Below, piece after piece: positions 55,155 to 63,482 of a stretch of DNA of 64,000 nucleotides; within the stretch, counting starts at the first letter, position 1; the number at the start of each line of letters is the position of its first letter. Below the pieces are notes generated by a model that was given only the letters and a program-made list of their open reading frames with translations, was not told the DNA's origin and searched no databases. The position numbers and the translations under genes were made by a program. Origin of the DNA: JAVBPA01 sp031549925 (lineage in GTDB: Bacteria > Bacillota > Clostridia > Oscillospirales > CAG-272); the NCBI GenBank assembly GCA_031549925.1, contig JAVBPA010000033.1, positions 26,276 to 90,275 of the forward strand, written 5' to 3'.

Positions 55155-55183
55155 TTGACACATGTAAAATGTGATGTTATAAT
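55155..55183 (+). promoter_or_regulatory. Consensus promoter of the Cys/His-repeat protein
   Basis: TTGACA at 55155-55160, a 17-base spacer, TATAAT at 55178-55183. It gives a leader of about 105 bases whose only visible element is a small CGGC-GGATT-GCCG hairpin (about 55268-55280) before AAAGGAG. No known riboswitch consensus was recognised. Confidence 0.88.
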
Positions 55184-55296
55184 TATTTATACGCTATAAT
55201 ACATATTATGGTTAGAAGATATAACATGAATTATCGCCGCATAATCAGTAAAACAAAAAATAATTTCGGCGGATTGCCGTTTAAAGGAGAATATTT

Positions 55297-57120
55297 ATGA
55301 AAACTAAGTTAACTGCAGTGGTCTTATTAATAGCAGTTTTAATGGGAGCTTTTTCATTTGCTATCAGCGCGGCTACGGTAATGCCTACGCTTCAATCGTA
55401 TATTGATAATGTAAATATACCCGGTCAGCCCTACAAGAACGTCGTGGTTTATCTGACAAATGACGTATCGGTTCCGCAGACTACGGTTATTCCTCAGAAT
55501 ATAACTTTTGTTATAGGAACAGGTTATAGAATGTATGTTAACGCAACTCTTTATGTATCTGGGTCTATAACAGCTGCCGATAATCAAATCGTTATAGGAG
55601 CGGGCGGTTCTGTTGTAAACTTGGGAACCGGAGGAGTGGGAACAACATGTTCTTTCCACAAAACAGCATATACAACGTGTACTATGTGTACTCAAACGTA
55701 CTGCCCTTCGTGTGCCGGAGGATATCACGCTAAAGATACCAGCACAGGAAAATGTTTTATATTTAAAACTGATAATTCAGTTTGCGGTATACACGGATAT
55801 ACAAAATCATACTGCGCTAACTGTAATGTATATTATTGCCCGACTTGTATAGGAGGAACACACCTCTATAATCCCGCAACCAAAACATGCGGCATATTGA
55901 CAGGCGGCGGAAATGCACTGAAATGCCCCACTCATACTACAACTTCATTGAGTTATTGTGATTATTGCAAAGCATACTATTGTTCTGTATGCTCAAACGG
56001 ATATCACATATATAATTCAACAACCGGTAAATGCACACTCAGTTCTACACCCGCTTATTATTGCGGTATTCATAACACAGTAAAGACATATTGCAACGAT
56101 TGCAAAACTTACTACTGTCCCACATGCTCAGGCGGATATCATGTATACAATTCGATAACAGGTAAATGCTCGCTCAGTTCAACAACAGCATATTACTGCG
56201 CTCTTCATAACACAGTGAAAACATATTGCAACGATTGTAAAACTTATTACTGCACATCATGCGCGGGCGGATATCATTATTACAACGCGGCAACCAAATC
56301 ATGCTATATTTATAACGGCGGAATCAACACTCCCGGAATTCCTTACTGGTATTATCAATATGTTTGGATTCCCGGTTTCGGTTATTTAGCTATGACAATA
56401 AACGCCGAAAAACCTATAGCTAATATTCCGAGCGGAAGTATTGTGGAATCAGGAACGCAGGTAGAATTATATACAGCGACTCCCGGTGCTGAAATATATT
56501 ACACGCTTGACGGAACAGCTCCCACAGTCAAAGGAATGAGATATAACGGACCGATTACTATAAAATCAAATGTTACAATTAATGCTGTAGCGTTTCATCC
56601 TTATCTGTACACAAGCGGTATCGGTGTATTCACTTATACAATTAAAAAAGAACCTGTAAATACATTCACCGATATAAATTCTTACCCCGGACTCAATTCT
56701 ATTCTCAATACTTTAGTTACGGCAAAAGTAATAGCTTCCGGCAAAACATTTGATCCGTCAGGAAAAGTTTCCTGGTCTGATTTAAAGAGCTGGTTTACAG
56801 CGGCTGGTCTTGATGTTTCAAAAGCATCTGTCAGTGATAAAGATGCCGCAAAATCGAGTGAGCTGACATATGAAGAGCTTATATATCTTTCATATAAGAT
56901 TATGCGCGCTAATTCTGTTATAAGAATAGCAAAAGGCCAGGGCTCCGATTTGATTGATAAACTGACAAATAAATCGGAAATCACGGATACGGCAAAATAT
57001 AAAGCGGCATATGCTTCGATGATCGAAAACAATACCCTTTACGGTTTGAACTTTAAGCCTCAAGCGGCAGCAAACCGCGCGTATTTAGCCGCAATTATCG
57101 CATGGGTAATAAACAACTAA
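55297..57120 (+). CDS. Secreted protein with five Cys/His zinc-finger-like repeats, a chitobiase-type domain and an SLH-like C terminus
   Basis: 607 residues. Signal peptide 1-25 (ISAA cleavage), a beta region to 110, then five repeats starting at C118, C163, C210, C256 and C301 (period 45-47). Repeat 4 reads C-x2-H-x6-C-x2-C-x4-C-x2-C-x4-H-x8-C, eight possible ligands, like cross-brace B-box fingers. Next an FN3-like CHB_HEX_C domain (about 371-450; GAEIYYTLDGTAPT) and a divergent SLH-type region (456-607; FTDINSYPGLNSIL). The exported repeats may bind metal or form disulfides; the SLH-like part would hold the protein to the wall. The gene precedes the ECF sigma gene. Confidence 0.85.
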   Translation: MKTKLTAVVLLIAVLMGAFSFAISAATVMPTLQSYIDNVNIPGQPYKNVVVYLTNDVSVPQTTVIPQNITFVIGTGYRMYVNATLYVSGSITAADNQIVIGAGGSVVNLGTGGVGTTCSFHKTAYTTCTMCTQTYCPSCAGGYHAKDTSTGKCFIFKTDNSVCGIHGYTKSYCANCNVYYCPTCIGGTHLYNPATKTCGILTGGGNALKCPTHTTTSLSYCDYCKAYYCSVCSNGYHIYNSTTGKCTLSSTPAYYCGIHNTVKTYCNDCKTYYCPTCSGGYHVYNSITGKCSLSSTTAYYCALHNTVKTYCNDCKTYYCTSCAGGYHYYNAATKSCYIYNGGINTPGIPYWYYQYVWIPGFGYLAMTINAEKPIANIPSGSIVESGTQVELYTATPGAEIYYTLDGTAPTVKGMRYNGPITIKSNVTINAVAFHPYLYTSGIGVFTYTIKKEPVNTFTDINSYPGLNSILNTLVTAKVIASGKTFDPSGKVSWSDLKSWFTAAGLDVSKASVSDKDAAKSSELTYEELIYLSYKIMRANSVIRIAKGQGSDLIDKLTNKSEITDTAKYKAAYASMIENNTLYGLNFKPQAAANRAYLAAIIAWVINN

Positions 57121-57133
57121 TCTGCAATAGGGA

Positions 57134-57167
57134 AACAATTAATTGTTAAATTGTTACAATGTAACAA
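57134..57167. promoter_or_regulatory. Two adjacent palindromes upstream of the sigma factor gene
   Basis: AACAATT-AATTGTT (57134-57147) is a perfect 14-bp palindrome; TTGTTAC-AAT-GTAACAA (57151-57167) is a perfect 7-bp inverted repeat three bases later. They look like operator sites, but they begin 14 bases after the stop of the preceding gene and lack a good U run, so a weak terminator is an alternative. Confidence 0.5.
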
Positions 57168-57170
57168 AAT

Positions 57171-57210
57171 TTACAGAGTAATAAACTTACAGAGTAATAA
57201 ACTTACAGAT
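57171..57210. repeat. Tandem 16-bp repeats
   Basis: TTACAGAGTAATAAAC occurs at 57171-57186 and 57187-57202, with a partial third copy TTACAGA at 57203-57209. Lies right after two palindromes in the sigma-gene upstream region. Confidence 0.85.
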
Positions 57211-57258
57211 ATAATTATAACAGCTATAACTATAAATGCTGTATAAAAATATAAGTTT

Positions 57259-57420
57259 AATAAAAAATAATCCCGTACAAATATCGGTATTGCACAAATA
57301 AATGAAATTTTCGAAAATTACAAAAAGATTTGCTTTTGCATTTTGTTTTGTACAGTTTTGACTGAACTGTTATCGGAAATTATTTATGTAATATCGTATT
57401 GTACGGGGATTTTTTTATTT
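57259..57420. repeat. Long imperfect inverted repeat element, 162 bp
   Basis: The outer arms (about 57259-57300 and 57379-57420) pair over some 40 bases with a few mismatches: CCCGTACAA at 57272-57280 against TTGTACGGGG at 57399-57408, and onward through ACAAATAA against TTATTTATG. Inner hairpins AATTTTCGAAAATT (57306-57319) and ACAGTT...AACTGT (57352-57370) lie in between. The right arm ends in a T run, so the RNA could also act as a terminator. No target-site duplication was proven. Confidence 0.65.
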
Positions 57421-57525
57421 CTATAAGATCAATTTTAATTAAAAATATTTTTGAAAAAGCAACCTCCATAGTATTTTTTGTGTCATAGTTATCGAACGCG
57501 TTTATTTGAAGAAATGAGAGGAGGG

Positions 57526-60117
57526 ATGAACGTTATAGGTAATATCGTTTATGATTCGAATTTTAATGAAAATGAAATTATACGTGATATATTAAAAGGT
57601 GATAAAGAGCTTTATATTTATCTGGTTAACAAATACAAAAACATTGTATATTCGGTAGTTTATAAAATTATCGGAAATTACCATACAGCCGAAGATATAA
57701 CGCAGGAAACTTTTATTTCTGCGTATATGAAGCTTGATAAATTGCGGGACGGAGATAAATTTATACAATGGATATGTGCTTCCGCACGCAATAAAAGCTA
57801 TAATTATCTTTCACGTTCAAAGTATCTTCGATTGGAAACTGAACTGAGCGACGAAATATCGGAAAAATGGTCTGTTTCACCCGAACAAAGCCTTTTCAAA
57901 CAAGAACAAAACACAAACATAGCGAAAGCTTTTGACAATCTTACACCCAAACTTAAAAAAACCGCTGTTTTGTATTTTATCAATAAATATTCTCAAAAAA
58001 AAATTGCGCAGATTCTTGATATTTCGGAAAATTTGGTTAAAAGCCGTATACATGACGCAAGAGAATATCTTAAAAAGGAGTTGATTTTTATGAAAGAAAA
58101 TAATAAAAATTTATCAGAAAACTTTGATGAAATAATACGCCGTGAAATAACATATCTATACAATTATTACCATTTAAATAATTTTTCATATGACGGTTAT
58201 GATGAAATTTATGAAAAAGTTGTAAAAAAAGCTCATGAAATGCCCGAATCAAAAGAAAAACATAAATTTTTAGCTGAAATATATTATTATTCCAGAAGTG
58301 AAGACAACCAAAACAAAGCTTTCGAAGAAGCTGTTATAAGCGGAAATTCCGAAATTATAGTAAATATTGTTGTTGATAAATATTTAAACAAAGATAATGA
58401 TATCTTACTCGAAAAGCTTGACAGCGAGGGATTGAGTTTAATAGAAAATATGGAAAACTCAAAAAACGAAGTCGGAATAATAAATTTTTGGAAGGGTGTT
58501 GCGAACTACAAAAAATACAATTTTGAAGAAGCGTTAAAAAACTGGGAAGAAGCACTAAATAAAATAAATAAAGATAATATATATTACGCGAACACAATTG
58601 CTGCAATTAAACTTATAAAAAATCACTCAGAAGAAATAAATACGGATTTGTACAGTACGAATGTAACCGGTGAAAGATACAGATATGCAAATGGTAAAGT
58701 TTATTTTGTATTGCAACCCGGATTCGGAGGGGAAAATAAACTCTGGCCTAAAAATACATATCAATGTTTATATTATTTTTGTTCATGGCCCGATAGAATA
58801 TTATTTGATGAAAATATGAAAATCGGGGATACAAGAGTTTCAAAAGAAAACGCGGAACATACATCAACAATTATATCTTTAAACGAAACCGTTACAGTTC
58901 CTGCGGGAACATTTGACGGATGTATGAAGTTGATATTGAAAGAAAATTATGATGCGGAAATATACTATGCTCCGAATACAGGAATAGTAAAGTTCCATGT
59001 AAAAACTCCAATCGAGGAGATATATGAGCTTTGCGAATATGTTAGCGGAAACGGTAAGAATATTGGTTCTGTTTGGTTTCCTTTCAGAGAAGGAGATTTA
59101 TATAGGTATAAAAATATTAAATTTTCTGATGATTTATATAATCAGATTATAGAATATGAAACAATCAGAACCGAAGGAGAATATGCAGACTTTTCCGTGA
59201 CAAACGCAATTTATATTAAAAAAGGTTGGGATAATAAAACTTTTGCGGATTCGGATTTTTATATTTCCCAAGTTGATAATTATTGCGATTATAAAAATTT
59301 CAATTACGATAAAGCGGTTGAAATGCTAAAAAAAGCGGCTCAGGCAAATTCTGTAAATTACGCGGTTGATATTGCTGTCGGCGGAATTGAATATTTGACG
59401 AAATTTAAAAATTATTACGAAAAGAATCAAAGAATATTTCCGTCAAGCTTCAATTGTTCAACTATAAAAAAATATCCGAATTTAAAACATATATTTAACG
59501 AATGTGCAATCAGCTCATTCGGTCCGCACAGATATGGTACCAGATTCGAAGAAAATAAAATTTTCGGTTCCAAAATATTCAGATATTTAAGTATTTTAAA
59601 CGGCGGGCTTTTCGATGATAAATGGAAAGACGGTTACAGCGGAACATTAAAATATAATGATGACACGTTTTATGTAAAAGCTGAAAACGTCGGCACAGTA
59701 ACAGTTGATGCAGGTGCATTTGATAATTGTTTAAAGGTGACAATTGAAGCGGAATGTAAAAATAAAAACGGTAAATACTATTTTGAAAATTATTCTTTTG
59801 TTGAATATGGGAAAAAAATATATTGGTTCGCCCCTGACATCGGAATTATTAAACATGAATGTATATGGAAAGAAACACTTTCCTCATGCTGTGAATTGCA
59901 AAAATACCGTTCTGTTTCAACTAACGGGGAATATATGCCTATATATGCCGGAATGCTTTGGATTTATAAAGAAAAAACTCTTGAAGATGAATATATAAAT
60001 GAAACAAAATATGAGATAATTAACGGAGAAAACGACATTTTTACATTGATTAACAGTCAGACATTTGTATTTTCCGGAACAGAAGAAGATTACGAAGAAT
60101 TTAAAAAGAATCTATAA
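57526..60117 (+). CDS. ECF sigma factor with a very long C-terminal extension
   Basis: 863 residues from the ATG at 57526 (GAGAGG 4 bases upstream; the ATG at 57514 is the alternative). Sigma-2 at about 15-85 (NYHTAEDITQETFISAY) and sigma-4 at about 130-185 (LTPKLKKTAVLYFINKYSQKKIAQILDISENLVKSRIHDAR) are complete. The remaining 680 or so residues begin with a helical, TPR-like region (about 195-370; FEEALKNWEEALNK), then two copies of a beta module with TVPAGTFDGCMKL...YYAPNTGIVKFH (455-490) and TVDAGAFDNCLKV...WFAPDIGIIKHE (725-778), and FPFREGDLYRYK-type segments. Those modules are typical of lipoproteins, but no TM or signal is visible here. No anti-sigma gene is adjacent. Confidence 0.85.
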   Translation: MNVIGNIVYDSNFNENEIIRDILKGDKELYIYLVNKYKNIVYSVVYKIIGNYHTAEDITQETFISAYMKLDKLRDGDKFIQWICASARNKSYNYLSRSKYLRLETELSDEISEKWSVSPEQSLFKQEQNTNIAKAFDNLTPKLKKTAVLYFINKYSQKKIAQILDISENLVKSRIHDAREYLKKELIFMKENNKNLSENFDEIIRREITYLYNYYHLNNFSYDGYDEIYEKVVKKAHEMPESKEKHKFLAEIYYYSRSEDNQNKAFEEAVISGNSEIIVNIVVDKYLNKDNDILLEKLDSEGLSLIENMENSKNEVGIINFWKGVANYKKYNFEEALKNWEEALNKINKDNIYYANTIAAIKLIKNHSEEINTDLYSTNVTGERYRYANGKVYFVLQPGFGGENKLWPKNTYQCLYYFCSWPDRILFDENMKIGDTRVSKENAEHTSTIISLNETVTVPAGTFDGCMKLILKENYDAEIYYAPNTGIVKFHVKTPIEEIYELCEYVSGNGKNIGSVWFPFREGDLYRYKNIKFSDDLYNQIIEYETIRTEGEYADFSVTNAIYIKKGWDNKTFADSDFYISQVDNYCDYKNFNYDKAVEMLKKAAQANSVNYAVDIAVGGIEYLTKFKNYYEKNQRIFPSSFNCSTIKKYPNLKHIFNECAISSFGPHRYGTRFEENKIFGSKIFRYLSILNGGLFDDKWKDGYSGTLKYNDDTFYVKAENVGTVTVDAGAFDNCLKVTIEAECKNKNGKYYFENYSFVEYGKKIYWFAPDIGIIKHECIWKETLSSCCELQKYRSVSTNGEYMPIYAGMLWIYKEKTLEDEYINETKYEIINGENDIFTLINSQTFVFSGTEEDYEEFKKNL

Positions 60118-60160
60118 AAACAATGATATAACATAGATTAAAATATTTAATCATTCAGCG

Positions 60161-60189
60161 TTGATAGTTTATTTTAAATATAGTATAAT
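60161..60189 (+). promoter_or_regulatory. Promoter of the sirtuin gene
   Basis: TTGATA at 60161-60166, a 17-base spacer, TATAAT at 60184-60189, about 60 bases before the chosen start. Confidence 0.78.
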
Positions 60190-60249
60190 AATATTGTATT
60201 TATAATTATAATGTCAAAACTGAATGATTTTTATTTTGGATGGTATAAA

Positions 60250-60972
60250 ATGAATGAAAAAATATATAAATTACGAAATTGGATAAAGGAAAGTAAAAAA
60301 ATTGTGTTTTTCGGAGGAGCAGGGGTTTCATGTGAAAGCGGTATACCTGATTTTCGTTCGGAAGACGGAATTTATTCAAAAAAATATGAATATCCTCCGG
60401 AATATATTTTAAGCTGTGAGTTTTTTTACAACCATACCGATAAATTTTATGAATTTTACAAAAAAACAATATTAATAGAGAATGTAAAACCAAACGGAGC
60501 GCACAAAATTCTTGCATATCTCGAAAATGAAGGGAAATTGAGTTCGGTTGTAACCCAAAATATCGATGGTTTACACAGCGAGGCAGGGTCTAAAAATGTA
60601 TATGAGCTTCATGGAACGATTTATAAAAATACCTGCGTGAAATGCGGAAAAAAATACGGAATTGAATATATAAAAAAAAGTTCTAAAATTCCGTTATGTA
60701 CAAAATGCGGATCAATTATAAAACCTGATGTTGTATTGTATGATGAATCACTCGATGATTCAGTTGTTGAAGGAGCTATTCGTGAAATTAAAAATGCGGA
60801 CATGCTTATTGTAGGCGGAACATCGCTTACCGTTTATCCGGCAGCCGGATTTATACGATATTTTATGGGAGATAAAATGGTTATCATCAATAAAAGTGCG
60901 ACTCCGTATGATAGTATGGCGGGAATTTTAATAAATGAAGCTATAGGCGAAACACTAACTCAATGCTTATAG
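60250..60972 (+). CDS. cobB: Sir2-family NAD-dependent protein deacylase
   Basis: 240 residues from the ATG at 60250 (TGGATGG six bases upstream; the ATG at 60211 has no ribosome site). NAD-binding GAGVSCESGIPDFRS (23-37), TQNIDGLH (102-109), catalytic H121 (ELHGT) and the zinc ribbon C129-x2-C132 ... C150-x2-C153 are intact. Removes acetyl or other acyl groups from lysine. The Tyr/Arg pair marking desuccinylases is not clear in this sequence. Followed 34 bases later by the glycerol-1-phosphate dehydrogenase gene. Confidence 0.93.
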   Translation: MNEKIYKLRNWIKESKKIVFFGGAGVSCESGIPDFRSEDGIYSKKYEYPPEYILSCEFFYNHTDKFYEFYKKTILIENVKPNGAHKILAYLENEGKLSSVVTQNIDGLHSEAGSKNVYELHGTIYKNTCVKCGKKYGIEYIKKSSKIPLCTKCGSIIKPDVVLYDESLDDSVVEGAIREIKNADMLIVGGTSLTVYPAAGFIRYFMGDKMVIINKSATPYDSMAGILINEAIGETLTQCL

Positions 60973-61006
60973 AGGGATATAAAAACGGGAGAATTAATAT
61001 TTTATT

Positions 61007-62332
61007 ATGGATATATCATCAATCATTAAAAAACTGGAAAACTGTCCGTGCGGTAAAAAACATACAAGTGATTTGAAATCAATTGAAATCGGACATAACA
61101 TAACAGGCGAAACCGGGAAGATACTTCGTTTTTACGGTTTCCCCGATAAAATTTTGGTGGTAGCGGATAAAAATACTTTATCTGTTTCGGCTGGGGTAAT
61201 ACAGTCACTTGAAAAATCGGGGTATAGTTATAAATGCCATATTTATGACGATATGAAAACAGCCGATATAAAAGACGCGCGTTTCATATGCGGATTGCTT
61301 TCCGATTATAATGGTGTTTTGTCTGTCGGAACAGGATCATTGAACGATATATGCCGTCATGCTGTATTTCTTGCGGGAAAAAATCCGGCAGGTGTTTATA
61401 AAAAATTTGCTATACTCGCCACCGCGCCTTCAATGGACGGATTTGCTTCCGGAACCGCACCAATAACGGAAAACAATTTCAAGGAAACACGTCAGGGTGT
61501 GCAGCCCGATGTTTTAATAGCGGATACAACTGTTCTTGCTTCGTCGCCCGCCGAATTGAAATCAGCAGGTTTCGGCGATATGATGGCAAAGTATATAGCT
61601 CTTGCCGATTGGCGTATTTCCGCTTTGCTGACAGGAGAATATTATTGTGAAAATATTGCGCAGCTTACCCGCGAGGCACTGCGGAAAATGGTTTTGATTG
61701 CCGATAAAGTTACCCAAAAAGACGAATCAACCGCAGAAGCAATTATGGAAGCTTTAATATTTACCGGTATTGCCATGAAACTTGCGGACAGTGTGCGTCC
61801 GGCTTCGGGAGCAGAACATATGCTTTCTCATTTTTGGGAAATGAAAAAACTTATGAGGGGACAGCAATCCGATTTCCACGGTAAAAAAGTATCGGTTGCT
61901 TCTTTGTATTTATGCCGGCTTTATCATAAACTCGCGGAGTTTGATAAAATAAAAGCAAGCCCTGAAATTATTAATAAATCAGAGCTTGAAAATGTATATA
62001 CAAATGTTTTGATTGATGACATTATGGAACGTAACACGCCGGCTGTTACGGAAAATATAAATCCGAAACAGCTTGAAGATAATTGGGAAGAAATAAGAAA
62101 AATTATTAATGAGGAAATACCGCATCCTGAAACCATGTTAAAAATTATGAAGTCCGCCGGTTCAGCTACAAATCCGAAAGAAATATCAATTGATTATGAT
62201 CTTGCTTTACAGGGATGTTTTTATCATTCCTACATGAGAAAAAGGCTTACCCTTTCCAGGCTTATTCCAATGATTTGTATTGACAGACAAAAACTTATCA
62301 AAGGAATCGCTGAAGAATGGATTAATTCATAA
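61007..62332 (+). CDS. araM: sn-glycerol-1-phosphate dehydrogenase (AraM/EgsA family)
   Basis: 441 residues. Iron-alcohol-dehydrogenase-like fold with NAD segment VLSVGTGSLNDICRH (104-118), TAPSMDGFAS and the metal-ligand helix SGAEHMLSHFWEM (about 266-278). The N-terminal CPCGKKH is typical of this group. Reduces DHAP to sn-glycerol 1-phosphate; in Bacillus the AraM enzyme feeds archaeal-type heptaprenylglyceryl phosphate. It overlaps the convergent ddl gene by six bases, leaving no terminator between them. Confidence 0.9.
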   Translation: MDISSIIKKLENCPCGKKHTSDLKSIEIGHNITGETGKILRFYGFPDKILVVADKNTLSVSAGVIQSLEKSGYSYKCHIYDDMKTADIKDARFICGLLSDYNGVLSVGTGSLNDICRHAVFLAGKNPAGVYKKFAILATAPSMDGFASGTAPITENNFKETRQGVQPDVLIADTTVLASSPAELKSAGFGDMMAKYIALADWRISALLTGEYYCENIAQLTREALRKMVLIADKVTQKDESTAEAIMEALIFTGIAMKLADSVRPASGAEHMLSHFWEMKKLMRGQQSDFHGKKVSVASLYLCRLYHKLAEFDKIKASPEIINKSELENVYTNVLIDDIMERNTPAVTENINPKQLEDNWEEIRKIINEEIPHPETMLKIMKSAGSATNPKEISIDYDLALQGCFYHSYMRKRLTLSRLIPMICIDRQKLIKGIAEEWINS

Positions 62333-63355
62333 AGAAGCTTTTATTATAATTTCACATAAGGAATCGTACGGAATCCCCGCCGCTGCTGCTTCTTGAGGAA
62401 ACAAACTGGTAGGAGTCATTCCCGGCAGCGAATTGGCTTCAAGGCAAAAAAATCCTTCTTCGCTTAAGATAAAATCAATACGGCTGTATGTTCCGAGACG
62501 TAAAGTTTTATGTACATCTAAGGCGAGTTGTTTTATTTTTTCCGTTTCTTTTTCACTTAGCAGTGCAGGGCATATTTCTTCCGATAAACCTTTTTGGTAT
62601 TTGTTTTTATAATCATAAAATCCGGTTTTAGGGATAATTTCAATCGGCGGAAGTGCTTTTCCGCAAAGAACTCCTACAGAAAATTCACGTCCTGATATAA
62701 ATTTTTCAGCTAGAACGGAATCTTCGTATTTGAAAGCATATCCGAAAGCATTTTCGAGTTCGCTCCTGTCGTGAACGATGGAAACACCTACGCTCGAACC
62801 GCAGCTGCAAGGTTTTATAACGCAAGGATATCCGATTTTATTTTCTATTTCATTAATTTCATAATCGTTTTTTATTATATTAATCCATTCCGCTGTCGGA
62901 ATTTTCGCATCGCGCAGCATTTTTTTAGAAATATCTTTATCCATCGATAAAAGACATCCTATAAAAGAGGATCCGGTGTATTTTATACCGTAATTATCAA
63001 ATGTAGCGCTAAGCGAACCGTTTTCTCCGACAGAGCCGTGAAGAGCCACAAATACAATGTCAGCCGCTTGACATATATGTAAAACATTTTTGCCTATGGC
63101 ATTGCTTTTACCGCCGTTATTTTTTATAATATCTTCTAAATTCGGTTCTGTTTCAGGTACAATGTAAAAAAAATCCGGTTTATCCGAAAAGAGTTCATCT
63201 GGATTTTTCGCATAATAATCATCTATGTCATAGTATAAGTCGATAAGAGCGGCACGGTGTCCGCATCTTATTAAAGCGTTTGCAATTAGAGAGCCTGATG
63301 ATAAAGAAACATCGCGTTCGGGGCTGAGCCCACCCGCCAAAACTGCAATATTCAT
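62327..63355 (-). CDS. ddl: D-alanine--D-alanine ligase
   Basis: 342 residues, typical. ATP-grasp enzyme: N-terminal AVLAGGLSPERDVSLSSG (4-21), LHGSVGENGSLSATFDNYGIKYTGSS (about 109-134), IKPCSCGSSVGVSI and the metal-binding C terminus FFCLEANSLPGMTPTSLFPQEA. Makes the dipeptide for peptidoglycan precursors in the cytoplasm. VanA-type ligases are not suggested, since no van genes are present. Confidence 0.95.
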   Translation of the reverse strand: MNIAVLAGGLSPERDVSLSSGSLIANALIRCGHRAALIDLYYDIDDYYAKNPDELFSDKPDFFYIVPETEPNLEDIIKNNGGKSNAIGKNVLHICQAADIVFVALHGSVGENGSLSATFDNYGIKYTGSSFIGCLLSMDKDISKKMLRDAKIPTAEWINIIKNDYEINEIENKIGYPCVIKPCSCGSSVGVSIVHDRSELENAFGYAFKYEDSVLAEKFISGREFSVGVLCGKALPPIEIIPKTGFYDYKNKYQKGLSEEICPALLSEKETEKIKQLALDVHKTLRLGTYSRIDFILSEEGFFCLEANSLPGMTPTSLFPQEAAAAGIPYDSLCEIIIKASL

Positions 63356-63482
63356 GTATAGCGTAATCCTTGTAATAAAATATTGTTTTATTTTGGAAAC
63401 TGGAAATTTAATTAATTTGAGATTTTTAATTTTTTATCAATTGAATTATTTAAAACTTATTGTTTAAAATGATGAAGATGTA

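Noticed and set aside
55184..55296. Possible riboswitch in the 105-base leader of the Cys/His-repeat gene
   Set aside because: Only a small hairpin near the ribosome site is visible; no conserved core of purine, c-di-GMP, SAM, TPP or cobalamin riboswitches was recognised.
57171..57210. Short tandem repeats considered as a CRISPR
   Set aside because: The units are contiguous, with no spacers, and there are no cas genes.
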